From Timema cristinae (Eukaryota > Arthropoda > Insecta > Phasmatodea > Timematidae): a stretch of DNA of 64,000 bases. The notes under the pieces are model-generated. The model searched no databases. It was not told the origin of the DNA and worked only from the letters and a program-made list of their open reading frames with translations. Location: contig JBCFYV010011135.1 of assembly GCA_039000515.1 (NCBI GenBank), forward strand, positions 16,151,191-16,215,190. The letters are read 5' to 3'. This document shows positions 1 through 11,700 of the stretch, piece after piece (position 1 is the first letter of the stretch; every line of letters starts with the position of its first letter). The position numbers and the translations under genes are program-made.

Positions 1-572
1 ATGTGTAGACAACCACCTATGGTGTACCTTAGACAGTGCTCTGTGCAAATAGTCTACATACAGGCAACCGAAAGGGCACACTCGAATCACAGAATAAAGT
101 ATACCCCTCGATCTGTGTACATGAGTTTAGGAACAACCTGTGTAATCATATTCAACCTCTAAACTAACATAACCTAACCTTCATTTCCCATTTTGAACAA
201 AGTCATTATGAATTTAACTTTTACTCCGCAGTTTGTGTGCACCCGTATTAGTTTCCCCGCAATTCATGTGCACTGGACCAAACTGGATGTCATGTCCCTC
301 TCGATCAGTAATGTCATAAGCAAGAAGAAGAATAAGAAGAAAGACCTTCCCTGATTGTAATCATTTAAAAGAAAACTCACTATCGAGTTCCTCTCCACAA
401 CTGCTACAAGTTTTGCCCGTATGCTGAGTTCTCAAGAAACATGAGCAGTAAGGTCTTGAATCCGAGAAATTCATAATCATGTATCGGCTTCAAAATATCG
501 ATGCAGCCTGTAAGAAATAAGTCATGGATCAGGAATGAAATGAGCCAAACAAATATTGTAGGCCCTAGTACC

Positions 573-1146
573 TACAGTAGCCCCATGGCTTCTTTGGTGC
601 TGACTAACAGCTCACAGCTGACTTCTGACAGTCAACATTTAGGTATCATGGTGTCTACTCAACTTGACCAATGAAATTCCTGACTTTTTCCCCCGATTTC
701 CCCTGTGATCATTTCCAAAAATTCCCCGTCACATCCTTCTAACTCCCCCCTTCCCACCTCATTTTTCTACTAATAATTTGTTATTAATAATAAATTTTAA
801 AATTTAAATAATCTTTTTTTTAAAATTTGTATTAACAATTTTTACTAGGAATTAGAAAATATATTACACAGCTACAAACAAAACAAAAACTACAGTTTGA
901 TTAACATTATTATTATTTATTGATTATTATATTTCATATTTTGAGTAAAACAACATTTTCCCGGATTTTTGTTGTAATTTACTAAATTCCCGACTTATTC
1001 CCGTTTTCCCCCGATCACTTCAAATTCCCGGCTGATTCCCGATTTTCCCGAATGGTAGACACCCTAAAGTATTTACCTAAATGTTGACTGTCAGAAGCCA
1101 GCTGTGAGCTGTCAGTCAGCACCAAAGAAGCCATGGGGCTACTGTA
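573..1146. mobile_element. Palindromic MITE, probable Tc1/mariner type, split by a nested element
   Basis: The arms at about 573-648 and 1071-1146 are near-perfect inverted repeats of about 75 bp, beginning CAGTAGCCCCATGGCTTC and flanked on both sides by TA, which fits a TA target-site duplication of the Tc1/mariner group. The arms should meet at a short palindromic centre, as seen in a second partial copy at 19311-19480 that still reads through the centre uninterrupted. Here the centre is occupied by another repeat (about 649-1066). No coding capacity is seen. The superfamily assignment rests only on the TA and the fold-back layout. Confidence 0.6.
649..1066. mobile_element. Non-autonomous TIR element nested in the MITE (GGTGTCTAC family)
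   Basis: Termini are CATGGTGTCTACT at the left and GTAGACACCCTA at the right, inverted relative to each other and close to the CAGGGTGTCTACT ends of two elements elsewhere in the window. Subterminal DNA contains repeated TTCCCGA/TTCCCCG-type motifs on both sides, as in the large element at 13758. A GTAT motif flanks both ends, compatible with a short TSD, but the exact border is uncertain by one or two bases. The interior is AT-rich and non-coding. Confidence 0.5.
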
Positions 1147-1452
1147 CATAAAATCTATCTACTATAGGAGTGGTGATATCTTACAATTAGCCCAAAATTT
1201 TTATTTCAAACATCGGTTGAAGGTAACTAATGTTAACCTATGTGGAAATAACTATTATTTTCTTAGTAATACTATATTATCAATCAAAAATGTTTAAATG
1301 CTTCTAATAATGGCCTACTTCACTGAGGATTTACTGTATAATTGGCTTTTTCATAACTTATTGAAAAAACAAAATATATTAATAAAACTATTATGTATTT
1401 TGGTTCATGCCCAGTTCTGGCAACAAGCGATATTATACCACATGAGATAATA

Positions 1453-2140
1453 CAGGCTGTCTACTAAGTTGGAAAAACAAAGATCTGTGACATTTTGGTG
1501 AACTTTTTTGACCACAAAATTCCTTTGGTAATCAGCCGAACATTATATAATGCATATATAGGCATAATTCACTCACACACAACATTAAACTTTAACTAGA
1601 TGGTGAACGTTAACCTTGTACTTGATATCACGGTAAAAACAATCACGCAACTTGTGGCTAGTGCATGGCATTGTGGGTAGTGTGTGGCTCAACATTCGAC
1701 ATGTTCACGTTGTTACCATGCACGGGAAATTAGAACAAAAATATTTTAATTACTTTTCAGGGACTTTATTATTATTATTATTATTATTATTAGCACCGCG
1801 TCTTACTACCCATTCAGGTTATACGCACTTACGCTAATGTGTAATGGTAGGGTGATAGTGAGATGAAATGAAGGACCTACAGTTTAACGTGGAATCCGAA
1901 CCACGGTGGAGGCCTGGCATTCCTCACATTCACAAGATGTCTTGTCAGAGATGAAGGAAGGGTTTGGTAATCAGATAAATCTTTGCCGGGACCGAGGTTC
2001 GAACCCCGGCCGCCAGCATAGAAGTCTGACACCTTACCCCTAGACCACCAGGTCACCTACTTCAGGGACTTTAGTGAGCTTTTTTGCAATTAGTAACTTT
2101 TCGTGAATTTAGTGCCTTTTGTGACCCAGTAGACACCCAG
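1453..2140. mobile_element. Non-autonomous TIR element with 5-bp TSD, interrupted by a SINE
   Basis: The left end is CAGGCTGTCTACT and the right end AGTAGACACCCAG, inverted to each other. TAATA flanks both sides (1448-1452 and 2141-2145), a perfect 5-bp TSD. The same family occurs in the opposite orientation at 21710-22081, with matching internal sequence. A SINE-A copy (about 1769-2060) lies inside it. No transposase is encoded; mobilisation in trans by a relative of the 13758-17049 element is an inference from similar ends. Confidence 0.7.
1769..2060 (-). mobile_element. SINE-A, full-length copy
   Basis: On the minus strand this reads as a tRNA-like head with A-box (TGGTCTAGGGGTAAGG) and B-box (GGTTCGAACCTCGG), a unique body, and a 3' tail ending in TAA repeats. 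The TSD TTCAGGGACTTTA is present at 1756-1768 and 2061-2073. These hallmarks define a tRNA-derived, LINE-mobilised SINE. It is inserted in the TIR element at 1453-2140, so it is the younger of the two. Confidence 0.85.
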
Positions 2141-2145
2141 TAATA

Positions 2146-2929
2146 AATTGCAAAGGATTATAATTAACACTTGTATCGTGCTATAACTGGCCACCAAAAT
2201 AAATATAAATATTTTTTTAATAATTATGAGCCATAATCTACCAAATGTTAGTTTCAAAACAAAACAATTTTATTTTGTAAACACATGCAAATGAAGGCAA
2301 CCGAAGATGGTTTGTATGACATCATAAACTATGCTCATTTCGCCTGGTTCACTATATTAATTTTTGAAAAAAACAGTCTTTGAGAATTTGTGAAAATAAT
2401 GCAGCCTTTTAGAAGATCTCATTTGTAAAATATTATTAAGTGAAACACAAACGTCGCTTCTACAAAGAAATAACATCCAAATGGTTCTGTATTAGATTAG
2501 TTCATGTTTCAATAATATAAAAATGGTTAAAATAAAAACTTAACTCAATTAAAAACATTGTTTGTTGTAAAAATTTTGACTGCCTGAAGTGACAACAAAT
2601 CGAAATAAGATCTTACAGATCATATGGTTTGGCAAATAGATAAATGAGAGTAGATTTGGTAACTTTTATAGCTTTCAGTTTATTAACAGCCTAACTTGTG
2701 TATACTTTGTTCAAATGAAATTGTAGGCCACTTAAAAAGACAAGGAAAATCATGTTCAAAATAACTAGATTATCAGAAACATTTCTCGTAGAAATATTGC
2801 CATGATTGATCAAATCAATTGCTATGTTTGTTTATATGTTATTTGATGTCCCTAGTTCAATTTCACTATTTTTTTAACATCATTGGAAATAATATTTTAA
2901 GGCCCTATAATTCTAAAAACATGACTAAC
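2146..2929. other. AT-rich spacer
   Basis: Nothing recognisable: no long reading frame, no paired repeat ends and no splice-compatible conserved coding block. Confidence 0.5.
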
Positions 2930-2937
2930 TTATTTTA

Positions 2938-2941
<4 letters not shown>

Positions 2942-2980
<39 letters not shown>

Positions 2981-3245
2981 GCACTGCGTCTTACTACCCG
3001 TTCGGGTTATACACTCTTACGCTAATGTGTAATGGTTGGGTGATTGTGAGATGAAATGAAGGACCTACAGTTTAACGTGGAATCCGAACCACGGTGGAGG
3101 CCTGGCATTCCCCACATTCACAAGATAACTTGTCAGAGGTGAAGGAAGGGTTTAGAAATCAGATAAATCTGTGCCGGGACAAAGGATTGAACCCCGGCCG
3201 CCAGCATAGAAGTCTGACACCTTACCCCTAGACCACCAGGTCACC
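2942..3245 (-). mobile_element. SINE-A, full-length copy with long TTA tail
   Basis: Same head, body and tail as the copy at 1769, minus orientation. The TSD TTATTTTAGTTA occurs at 2930-2941 and 3246-3257. The (TTA)n tail at about 2941-2980 is unusually long and uninterrupted, suggesting recent insertion or microsatellite growth. It lies directly beside a SINE-B copy of the same orientation. Confidence 0.85.
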
Positions 3246-3276
3246 TTATTTTAGTTAGAAACATTAATTAATTAAT

Positions 3277-3526
3277 AATAATAATATTTAACACGGCGTC
3301 TTACTACCCGTTCGGGTTGTACGCTCTAAGTACTAATTACGCTAATGAATTAGGAATTGGAAAGGTTTAATTAGAGTAAGTGAACCCGCATTTGCTTGGA
3401 GGGAGAGTGGAAAACCATTTGGGAAAAACCACACCCAGTTCACTCGACCAAGATTCGAACCTCGATCTCCTCAGCAGTCGAGCTCAACACGACAAGCTTG
3501 TTAGCCAACTACACCACCGAGGTGGG
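3277..3526 (-). mobile_element. SINE-B copy
   Basis: The minus strand reads CCCACCTCGGTGGTGTAG (A-box region) and a B-box GGTTCGAATCTTGG, then a body ending in the tail shared with SINE-A (GGGTAGTAAGACGC) and TAA repeats. Flanking ATTAATTAATTAAT runs on both sides act as the TSD. The head is a different tRNA derivative from that of SINE-A, while the last roughly 40 bases are the same. Confidence 0.8.
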
Positions 3527-3549
3527 TAATTAATTAATTAATTAATGTA

Positions 3550-3795
3550 AACCTTGGTGATCTTAGGGTAGTGTGTTTGCCTCAGGACCTGCTGTTTGTA
3601 GGTTCAAACTCAGCTGGGGTGAATGGATATTTCTTGAGAGATATAAAAACTGTATAAATACTTCCTCCAGAAGAAAAATAAAGGCGTCAGTACCAAGTCA
3701 ATTGTGGCATGTAAAAGAACCCTGGAAGTATGTGAAAATACCTTTGCCGGAAAAATTGGTAGAGCCCTTCACTCTCGCATGCTGATATAATCAGT
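3550..3795 (+). mobile_element. tRNA-headed SINE-like element (type F)
   Basis: It begins with a tRNA-like head (TTGGTGATCTTAGGGTAG, then B-box AGGTTCAAACTC) followed by about 170 bases of unique body. A divergent relative with the B-box-like GGGTTCAAGCTCGG occurs at about 57990-58175. No clean TSD was seen. The 70-residue reading frame across it is not a gene. Confidence 0.5.
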
Positions 3796-4340
3796 TGGTC
3801 CAGAAATTACATGTTAAATACCTCAAATTAATTAATTAAATCAGCATTCTATTTTGCACAGATTTGTTAGCTAAGGTACTGATACCCTGTTAAAAAGGGT
3901 GGAAGTAGCTGGTAATCAACCAAGACATTGGGAACAACATATCTATGCCACAGAACAGCAAGCAGCATAACTACACATAACCACCCCAGGATAAAACTAA
4001 ATACCTGAGGTGAGATGGCATGAAATAAGAATCAACGCCAGTATTTTGACCTGTTTTATGATACAAAATTATTTAGTTAATATAAATATAACCATGCTTT
4101 GGTAAATACGTTTAGTTTTCTACACATAGTCATATCAACAATTCTTGATTATTTTCAAAATAAATAGTGAAGTTTTATGCTATTAAACTTTTTAGATTAA
4201 GAGAAAAGTTTTCAACAAATTCCAGGATGACCATAGCAAATATTCATGCATACTAAATATTACTATGCGTAGGAGGTTAAACTAAATGCATGCCCTTCTA
4301 AATAAATATTTTATTTATTTTAGGAAAAAAATATATCTTC
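3796..4340. other. AT-rich spacer
   Basis: No gene or paired repeat recognised. Confidence 0.5.
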
Positions 4341-4344
4341 ACAA

Positions 4345-4425
4345 TATTTGAACACAGGAATCAAACTGGGACCCATAGCTTAGCACAGCAATGCTCTAAC
4401 GCTGAGCTATCCAAGATTCGTCTGA
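4345..4425 (-). mobile_element. tRNA-like SINE head fragment
   Basis: The minus strand contains TAGCTCAGCGTTAGAGC, a near-consensus A-box/D-arm, followed about 30 bases on by the B-box-like GTTTGATTCC. The surrounding DNA is not tRNA-shaped and no CCA-proximal stem closes. It is best read as the head of a decayed tRNA-derived retroposon rather than a working tRNA gene. Confidence 0.5.
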
Positions 4426-4429
4426 TGCT

Positions 4430-5545
4430 TAGGGTCATACTTCACTCATAGTTTAACGCTGAGTCTGTGATGGACTTGTGTAAACAAGTGACTACTTTTT
4501 GAGCTATCACCTTGACCCGATATTTTTTATTTGATCTATATGAGGCGTAATATAGTCACCAAAGAAATAAAAGTAAAGAGCAAGCCAATGACTGACTGTA
4601 AACCAAAATAGTGTTTAGCTTATATAAACTAAATGTTAAATTGGAACAAACCTAAAATGACAGCAACATTTCGTAGGCTGAAAATTAAATAATAAAATCG
4701 ATACCAATAAATTTCACCAAAACCAACTACTTAATTAAAACTAACCGCTTGATTTTGGTATTTATATTCAAACCAAAATTAATAAATTATAATTGTTATT
4801 CAAATAAGCGGCCAGAAGAACTATACCTTTACCTGTTTTGCACCAACCAATGAAAAATAAGTATTACTAAACGAGCTAGTAGAAGCACTAATTTTAGTCT
4901 TATAGAGCGCTAAATGCAATATGGTTAACAAAATTAATAAATATATATTAAACAAAATTCAAATGATAATTTTTATTGTATTTGAATTATTATAAATTAA
5001 TTGTATTCGTAGGGAGAGCAATAGTTGTAAACACATTTTTATCTAATTTATCTTGATGAGTCTGGAAATGATCCAATTTTAATGTGCTCTCGTTTTCAAA
5101 CTTGAAGTTGTGCGTTAGTACATCACGGGATATTAATAGTCAGGAGAAAATAGAAATGAAAGACTCCATGCGTTGATAACTTGATATTATAAGGCATTGA
5201 AAGTGGTAGAAGCTTGAAACTTCAAAATGAAGCTACTAGTAATGGAGTGGATTTATATGAAACTTGCATTGCTCGTCCCCAATGAGAAGGTAAACTAATA
5301 TAATTCCAGCAGTGGTGGCACGTGTATAAGCACTGCGGAACTGAAACACCCTCCATTTCCTCTTGATATTATCGATAACATTTAATATAATGAGTCCTTT
5401 TTTATCTTTAATTCTTTCTTTATTTTTTTTAGTACAATATATATTCCTTAAGCTTGATGTCAGTACTTCAGTAACCATCCCTAATTTATGAAAAAGATAC
5501 AAAAATCTTTGTATGGAACGGTGCGCTTCACAGTGCCAGTGATGT
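4430..5545. other. AT-rich spacer, nothing recognised
   Basis: Only short frames are present and none has recognisable protein similarity. No inverted-repeat ends were found. Confidence 0.5.
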
Positions 5546-5559
5546 GGTGTTTGACTGTG

Positions 5560-5571
5560 GTGCGCATGCGC
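5560..5571. promoter_or_regulatory. Perfect NRF-1-type palindrome, possible promoter
   Basis: TGCGCATGCGCA is the exact palindromic consensus bound by nuclear respiratory factor 1 (ewg in flies). It sits in a local GC-rich island (about 5520-5660) in otherwise AT-rich DNA, followed by GGAGGGGGTGAGG and GGCGGGAC tracts. Such islands often mark housekeeping promoters. No start codon of a recognisable gene follows within the next kilobase, so the target gene is unknown. A repeat-derived origin cannot be excluded. Confidence 0.35.
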
Positions 5572-6410
5572 ACATAGGAGGGGGTGAGGAGGAAGGCGGG
5601 ACTTCCAGGTAGAGAGAGGAATGTTGCTCTCGCAGTGCCGGCTCTGGCATGATGGTGGAAAGAAGTTCTTTTTTACTCAGCATGTGTTGAACCGTGTACC
5701 ATATTCTTGAATGTGATAAAGTCTAGAAGAGTGTAGAATTAGATTATTATTCTGCTTCCAGCTATTCTATTTGATTCATTTTGTCGTTTCATTTATTTAA
5801 CAGAAAGACTAAATGCGCTTGCAGTACTTTCAATGGAGAAAAATTTCCTCAATTGTCATCAAGGATTGAACTTTTTGCACAAATTAAAACAAGAAGAATT
5901 GATTTAATTTTCATATGAATAGATCGAGCTTGAAATGTAACAATTTAAGTTAAAGTAAGTAAAAACTTTTTTTTTTTAGATTTTATCAAGTTCCTGAATA
6001 AATTTTCTTTTTATATGTTTTTTTCCTTTTACACAATTTTAAAACAAAGGCTAAAAATTTTCTTGAGCAGCAACCCTACTAATTTAAGCTACGAGCCGCC
6101 ATTAAATTCCAGAGCCGTTTTTTGATAGGTATTACTGTTTAGCCACAAGAGCCCTCCAAAGATAGGTTCGCACTGACTTTGAAGTTGCTCCGCCATTTTG
6201 AATTTTTATTTTCAGCAGTTAGAAATTAAATTTTTTAAATGTTTGGAATTTTCTCGTCGGTTACATGCTAGAGGATATAAGTTTGCTAAATATAAAGTCT
6301 CTAGCGCATCAGGAATTGAGTAAATAATAATATCAGTCAGTGAGTGTGTCAGCAGTGTGGCTTTAAAGTAGTAATAATTGGCCACGCAGGTAAGTGAAAG
6401 ACTTTGCTAC

Positions 6411-7672
6411 ACATGCGGCATTCGGCGAATCCCAAGTGACGAATGTTTTTCATTCGGCAAATATCTCGTAGTCTGGATGAGTGAGCTATGACGAATGTTT
6501 GGTTTTATGAGGATATTGTCATTACTCACTGAATGCCAAACCAGTGGCGTAATACCCAGTCCTGCCGAGCCTTCAATGTGGGGGGGTGAGAGCAATGGTA
6601 TAAGGGAATCCTGTGAAAGAGAATTTTAAACTAGTATAAATTTGGTGGAAATAATTATGATTAAATAACTTATGTCCTGATTATTTACAATATAAGGAGT
6701 TTAATATGTTTATCACAAAGTGTTGTAAATTATAGCTTCGCTATAATATAATTTCAATTATTTCATTCGGTTTTAAATGACGCAGATTTTTTTTATCTTC
6801 ATGTAGTCAAGCTGACAGAATGATGACGTTCTCAACACAAAATCTGAGCCTATAACAGTAATTATAAAGAGTGATTACTAAATAAGTAATTAGTTAGGAC
6901 TAGTAATTATTTCTTATAACATTTATTACTTGGAAAAGGGGGCACAAAATTAATCTTGGAGGGTGGGGGGGGGGGCAAGCTTAATCTTCCTATGCCTCTA
7001 CTCCCAACATTTCACATCAGTTGTTGGTAACTGTCACACATCAAAGGGCATGAACTATATGCTTTATTTTGAACTACCGCACCCGATCCTCCATCTGATC
7101 CAAACATTCATGTCTAGGTTTGTCAGCAGTGTATTATATTTACTGTGGAAAGGGAGTGATACAACGACTTGGTCCTGCAATTTTTGGGCCTTTATGAAAA
7201 CAAACCTTCTATAATTATGTAATCCAGACCATTATTTACATTAAAATAGGAAGGAGATTTACGATAGATAGAAGCTTATTCAACAACAACTTAACGTGGA
7301 TTGTTCTATTAACCTGTGAAGGAAAACGATTTTTTGATGCAACATTTAGAACATGTCTAAATAAAGTTAAAGAAAGTAGAATAAGTTGCTCGGGTACAGA
7401 TGATGTTTACAAGCCAAATTGGTTTACATTCGAGAAGGTGGCAATTTTTTTTAAATGTCACTGCAGAAATTTGTGGGCTGCAACTATAACTCATCCTCCG
7501 TGTTTGGTATGAATGATCACCGTTCCCAACCGCAACTTCTTGCTTCTATAGTAATTTAGAGGTTCGGAAATAGACGCATGTGTGTAGAGGTGTGCTCGTT
7601 TTTCGACGAACTGTTTGGCAATTATTTTGTTAAGATGCGAATATTTGCAAATCGGTGAATGCCCCATGTGTA
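6411..7672. mobile_element. Putative TIR element (CTACACATG ends)
   Basis: CTACACATGCGGCATTC at about 6411 is matched in inverted orientation near 7672 (GAATGCCCCATGTGTAG), with weaker similarity continuing inward on both sides (CGAATGTTT/CGGCAAATAT-like blocks). No clear TSD was identified. A second repeat with ends near 6542 (AGTGGCGTAATACC) and about 6995 may be nested inside, including G-runs at 6577-6583 and 6964-6975. Confidence 0.4.
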
Positions 7673-7825
7673 GCGCTGGCTTAGGAAGGGATGAGAGGTA
7701 GGGACAATATGGGGTGAATAAGGATGTCCCTTTCTCTCTCTTGGGTATGAGATATTCTCCGCTACTACCATAGATCCCCCTGACGAGTTTTAGCTAGATA
7801 TGTCGTTTGACGAATCGTTCTCTAA

Positions 7826-8723
7826 GGCTACGGCCAGACGAGCTATAAAATACTGCCAAAACGGCAGTAAAATAAAGATTCTACAAATTGTAGCATGTGG
7901 GGAGTCAGACGGTGGGTGTAAAATACTGAGAAAAAACCCGCCATAAAATAAAGCTGCTACAAATTGTGGGGGCCAGACGATGGCTGTAGTGCTGCTTCTT
8001 TACGCTACACTAGCAACAAGTAGCTTTTGTGTACAGCTCTGAAAATGAAATAAAGGTAATGAATCCTAACTCCAAATTGAGTTTCGAGTGTTACTTATCT
8101 GACGTAGGTATCGTATAAAAGGATAAAGAAAGTGGTGGATTCATACCATCATTAGTAACCGAGTGGCGAATGGGTAATTTGTTTTACTTCACGAAAAACT
8201 GACACCATAGCTAACCTATAAAATTCCTTGAGTACTATTGAATGTCAATTAATTCGTTTGACTGCTACCAAATGAGTTTTTTTTCTTTAAAACTGAATCC
8301 ATCCCAAACATTTGTATACTATAGCTTCCATTCTGCTAAACCAACATTGAAACCTCAAATCGTGGGTTTTGTGCCCTTCACAGTTTATATCATGCACATA
8401 TGGCTAATGATGAGGTGCTTGCCATGTACTGAATAGATATTCATTTTGGAACAAAATGGTAAATAGAATAAAATAAAGAGAACATACGAGGCAGGAATCT
8501 GACCCCTCTACACAATACTTCACGTGTGGCCATTCTTTCGCTGTAAACTGTTGCTAGAATTATGGGACCAGGCCTATTCGTCTGCGACACGACCCTGAAA
8601 TGAGTTCCACTTTCTAACTAAGCAGCAATTTACAGCGTTGTATAGCCGGCTCCATTTAATCTATTGAGTGCTTTATTTTACTGTGGGTTTTGGCATTATT
8701 TTACAGCTCGTCTAGCCGTAGCC
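7826..8723. mobile_element. PIF/Harbinger-like non-autonomous element
   Basis: The TIR of about 53 bp starts GGCTACGGCCAGACGAGC at the left and is mirrored at the right end (GCTCGTCTAGCCGTAGCC). TAA flanks both ends (7823-7825 and 8724-8726), matching the 3-bp TWA duplications of PIF/Harbinger. The 898-bp interior has no transposase. The superfamily is inferred from TSD length and sequence and the GG-starting TIR. Confidence 0.65.
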
Positions 8724-8726
8724 TAA

Positions 8727-11700
8727 GTTGATGATAATACGATTGGATACCTAATCAATTCTTTACTCTGATTTCAAGTATTCATGTAACGTTATTTAAA
8801 CAAAAAATCGTTAATCCTTTACTATTGGGTTGAGATCGGAATGGTATGGGGGTAGGCGTAGAATAGAATGACCATACTTTGCTGATAGTGTATCTATAAT
8901 ACATGTCTTAATTAATGGTTTGTGCAGTCGAATAGGAATTTAATTCTGGTTTGGGCATAATATTACACAAGGGAATTTTGTTTTGTTCAAACCCATTCAT
9001 TATGCTAATTTTACGCGAAGATGTTGGTGGCGGGTCTAATGTAAAGTTGTGGTAGGGCATACTGCCGATAACTAGTACACTGTCAGGTGGCAAGTCAAGA
9101 AAACATTAATTTTGTTTGTTATCTATTTTTTGTAGAATAAATATGATAAATATGTTTAAAAAAAGACAGTAAGCACCACATGGCTGCTCACCAATCCTCT
9201 AAAATACTGATACTGTTGGTTTGTCTTTAACTAGCCTAAACATGCGTACATGCTGTTTTGCCACTTTGCAACCATAACAGTTCCATGTCAAACCTAATCA
9301 GCAGTAATCACTGAAACACTCAGGTAAGTTTTGTTTATAGACTCCGTACGTTGATGTATTTGGTGCTGGTAACGACAAAATCTTGAAGCACTTAAATGAA
9401 GATGATTGCTGAATACGTAGCTAATCACAGCTAATTTAAGTTCCAAATATGTTTAAACTTTGTTTAAATATTTTAATCTCGATATAACAAATCAAGTAAA
9501 AGGAATCACAATGTGAAATAAGAATGGTTGTAATTTTGTATGGTCAAATCTATATAAAAACACTAATAAAAACATAAATTATGACATCAGAGCTGGGGTA
9601 TTCGGTGCCATGTGCGAAAATCAAAACAGGTGTGCCTAATTCCTCTCCCTCCCTACACTATAACCATATCCTCTTGAGCACTTAACGTTTTTGTTACGTT
9701 ATACAGTTAACTTTTCATGTTGTTATTTGATTACCCTCAAATGTTTCTATCACGACTTGAATGCTTATACCATTTCAATTTTTGCCAAAATACGGGAAAA
9801 TCGTGTATATCAATGATAATTTTGGAACAATGGAACGTTGATTTAAAGAAGAGACAGTGACTCATATTCGGACGTCTGGCAACGTATACGTAGCCCAACT
9901 GTAATAGTCCTACTTTTTCATTAAAAAAAATCAGTGACTGAAGTTTATTTAGAAAGTATAACTCATTTTTAACTTATTTTTAAAAGTATAGTTATATCAC
10001 AACCCCGAGCAATATTTAAATGTTTGTTTTGACTTACATAACTCGATTGTACATTTGTGCTATAATTGCTGGTTTAGCATGTATGAAGTAACATAATCTG
10101 CAAGTTACAATAGAGCACTGACGAACCATAATAGTATGTATAAACTAGTGAGGCCAAAAAGGGGTCATATTGTGGTATAAAATACCTTTACTTTTTTTGG
10201 CAATGGGGCATCACAATTCCATTTATTTCACGGGTGGTCCCTCTGTCCGACGCCTTATCGACACAAACGACATACTCGGGGCATACATAGTGTTATTACT
10301 TGGAGGGCATCGTCGGAGCCCAGCGTCCCAGGATTGAGTTCGGAAAAAGCACTACGTAGTAACACTCAACTTGGAAGGTATGAGTATTCACAAGTTAAGA
10401 CAGTTCTTCTATGAGCATGGGTGTCCATTCTTCTATGCTTTAACTTACGGCCAATATCATATTCTTGTATAATCTTTTTGTATCTACTATTAAACCAAAA
10501 CTCATAAAACTACATATTTTTAGAACCCACACCTCTAACTTCCTGCAAATATACCACACCCACAAGCGATCTTGACAGAACGAGCCCACGGAGGGGGAGG
10601 GGGGGTGGGAGGTGGGAGGGTCACAACAATCAATCAATAAATTGGATTACATAAAAAACTATAAATCTTATAACTTACCAGATAAAGAAAAGAATTTTTT
10701 GAAGACATGGACACTCTTTTGCGCATACAAATTAGCAGTTCGCTTCCTTTACTACTATTTGATCACCATATCACTTTTTGGTGCCAATTTTTAACACGTT
10801 CGTCTGATGCAAAATAAATACTAAACTGTTACTTTATTTGTGTCAAGGAGAAAAAAAACTTCTTTGGTGTTTGAATAGAAAAGCTAGTACTAGAATAAAT
10901 TACGTTTTCCTAATTTTGATGAATTTGTGCCCAACTCTGCAACTATCTCTTAAGATGTCAATACGGTTTCTTCGGTTTGTATCCCTCTTATTTGTCTGGT
11001 CTCTTCTATGTTGTGTCGTGTGTAAACAATGATGGAGTCAGACACAAGTTTGTAGAAACCTAAAGTTTAGAATTTTTTGAATATTTTTTAATGAAAGGTT
11101 AGTATGCCAACCGCATTTCAGCCCCCTCCCAACTTAGCACTATGTGCGTCATTTTTACATACATATTTTAAATTTCTTATGTCAATTTCTACTCTTAAAA
11201 GTCCCTACTTCGTAACTCCTCAAACATTGAAAGAATACCTATACCTTCTCTAGCATGTAATGTATAGAAAGCTTAGTTGATCAAGCTGGTTAGTAGCGCC
11301 TTTGTCACTGCCTACTAGTTTTAAGACTACTACTAGTCTACTAGATACTTGATAAAGCCTGGAGTTTTTACGAGCTAAGACTCGTTAGTTTACAGCTACA
11401 TATAATAATGTGAATGTCAAAACAAATAAAATATATACCTAGCTTGAAGAATTCATCATCAACAACTCTATAAAAAACGGTTGCCTGTAACCTCGATTCA
11501 ACTTTCAATTATCGCCTCAAATTCTACCACTTTCCCGAGCGGGAGAACCCCTGACCACTGTATTAGCTGGGAGGTATTCCATATCCCCAGACTTCCCATG
11601 TTCTCAACGTTGTCCTTGTCCCCTAGTCAACTTGACATTTTTTAAATGTAATAAAATCTAGTGTCGGGAAATACACTTTGTCATGGCCCCCTGTCACTCC

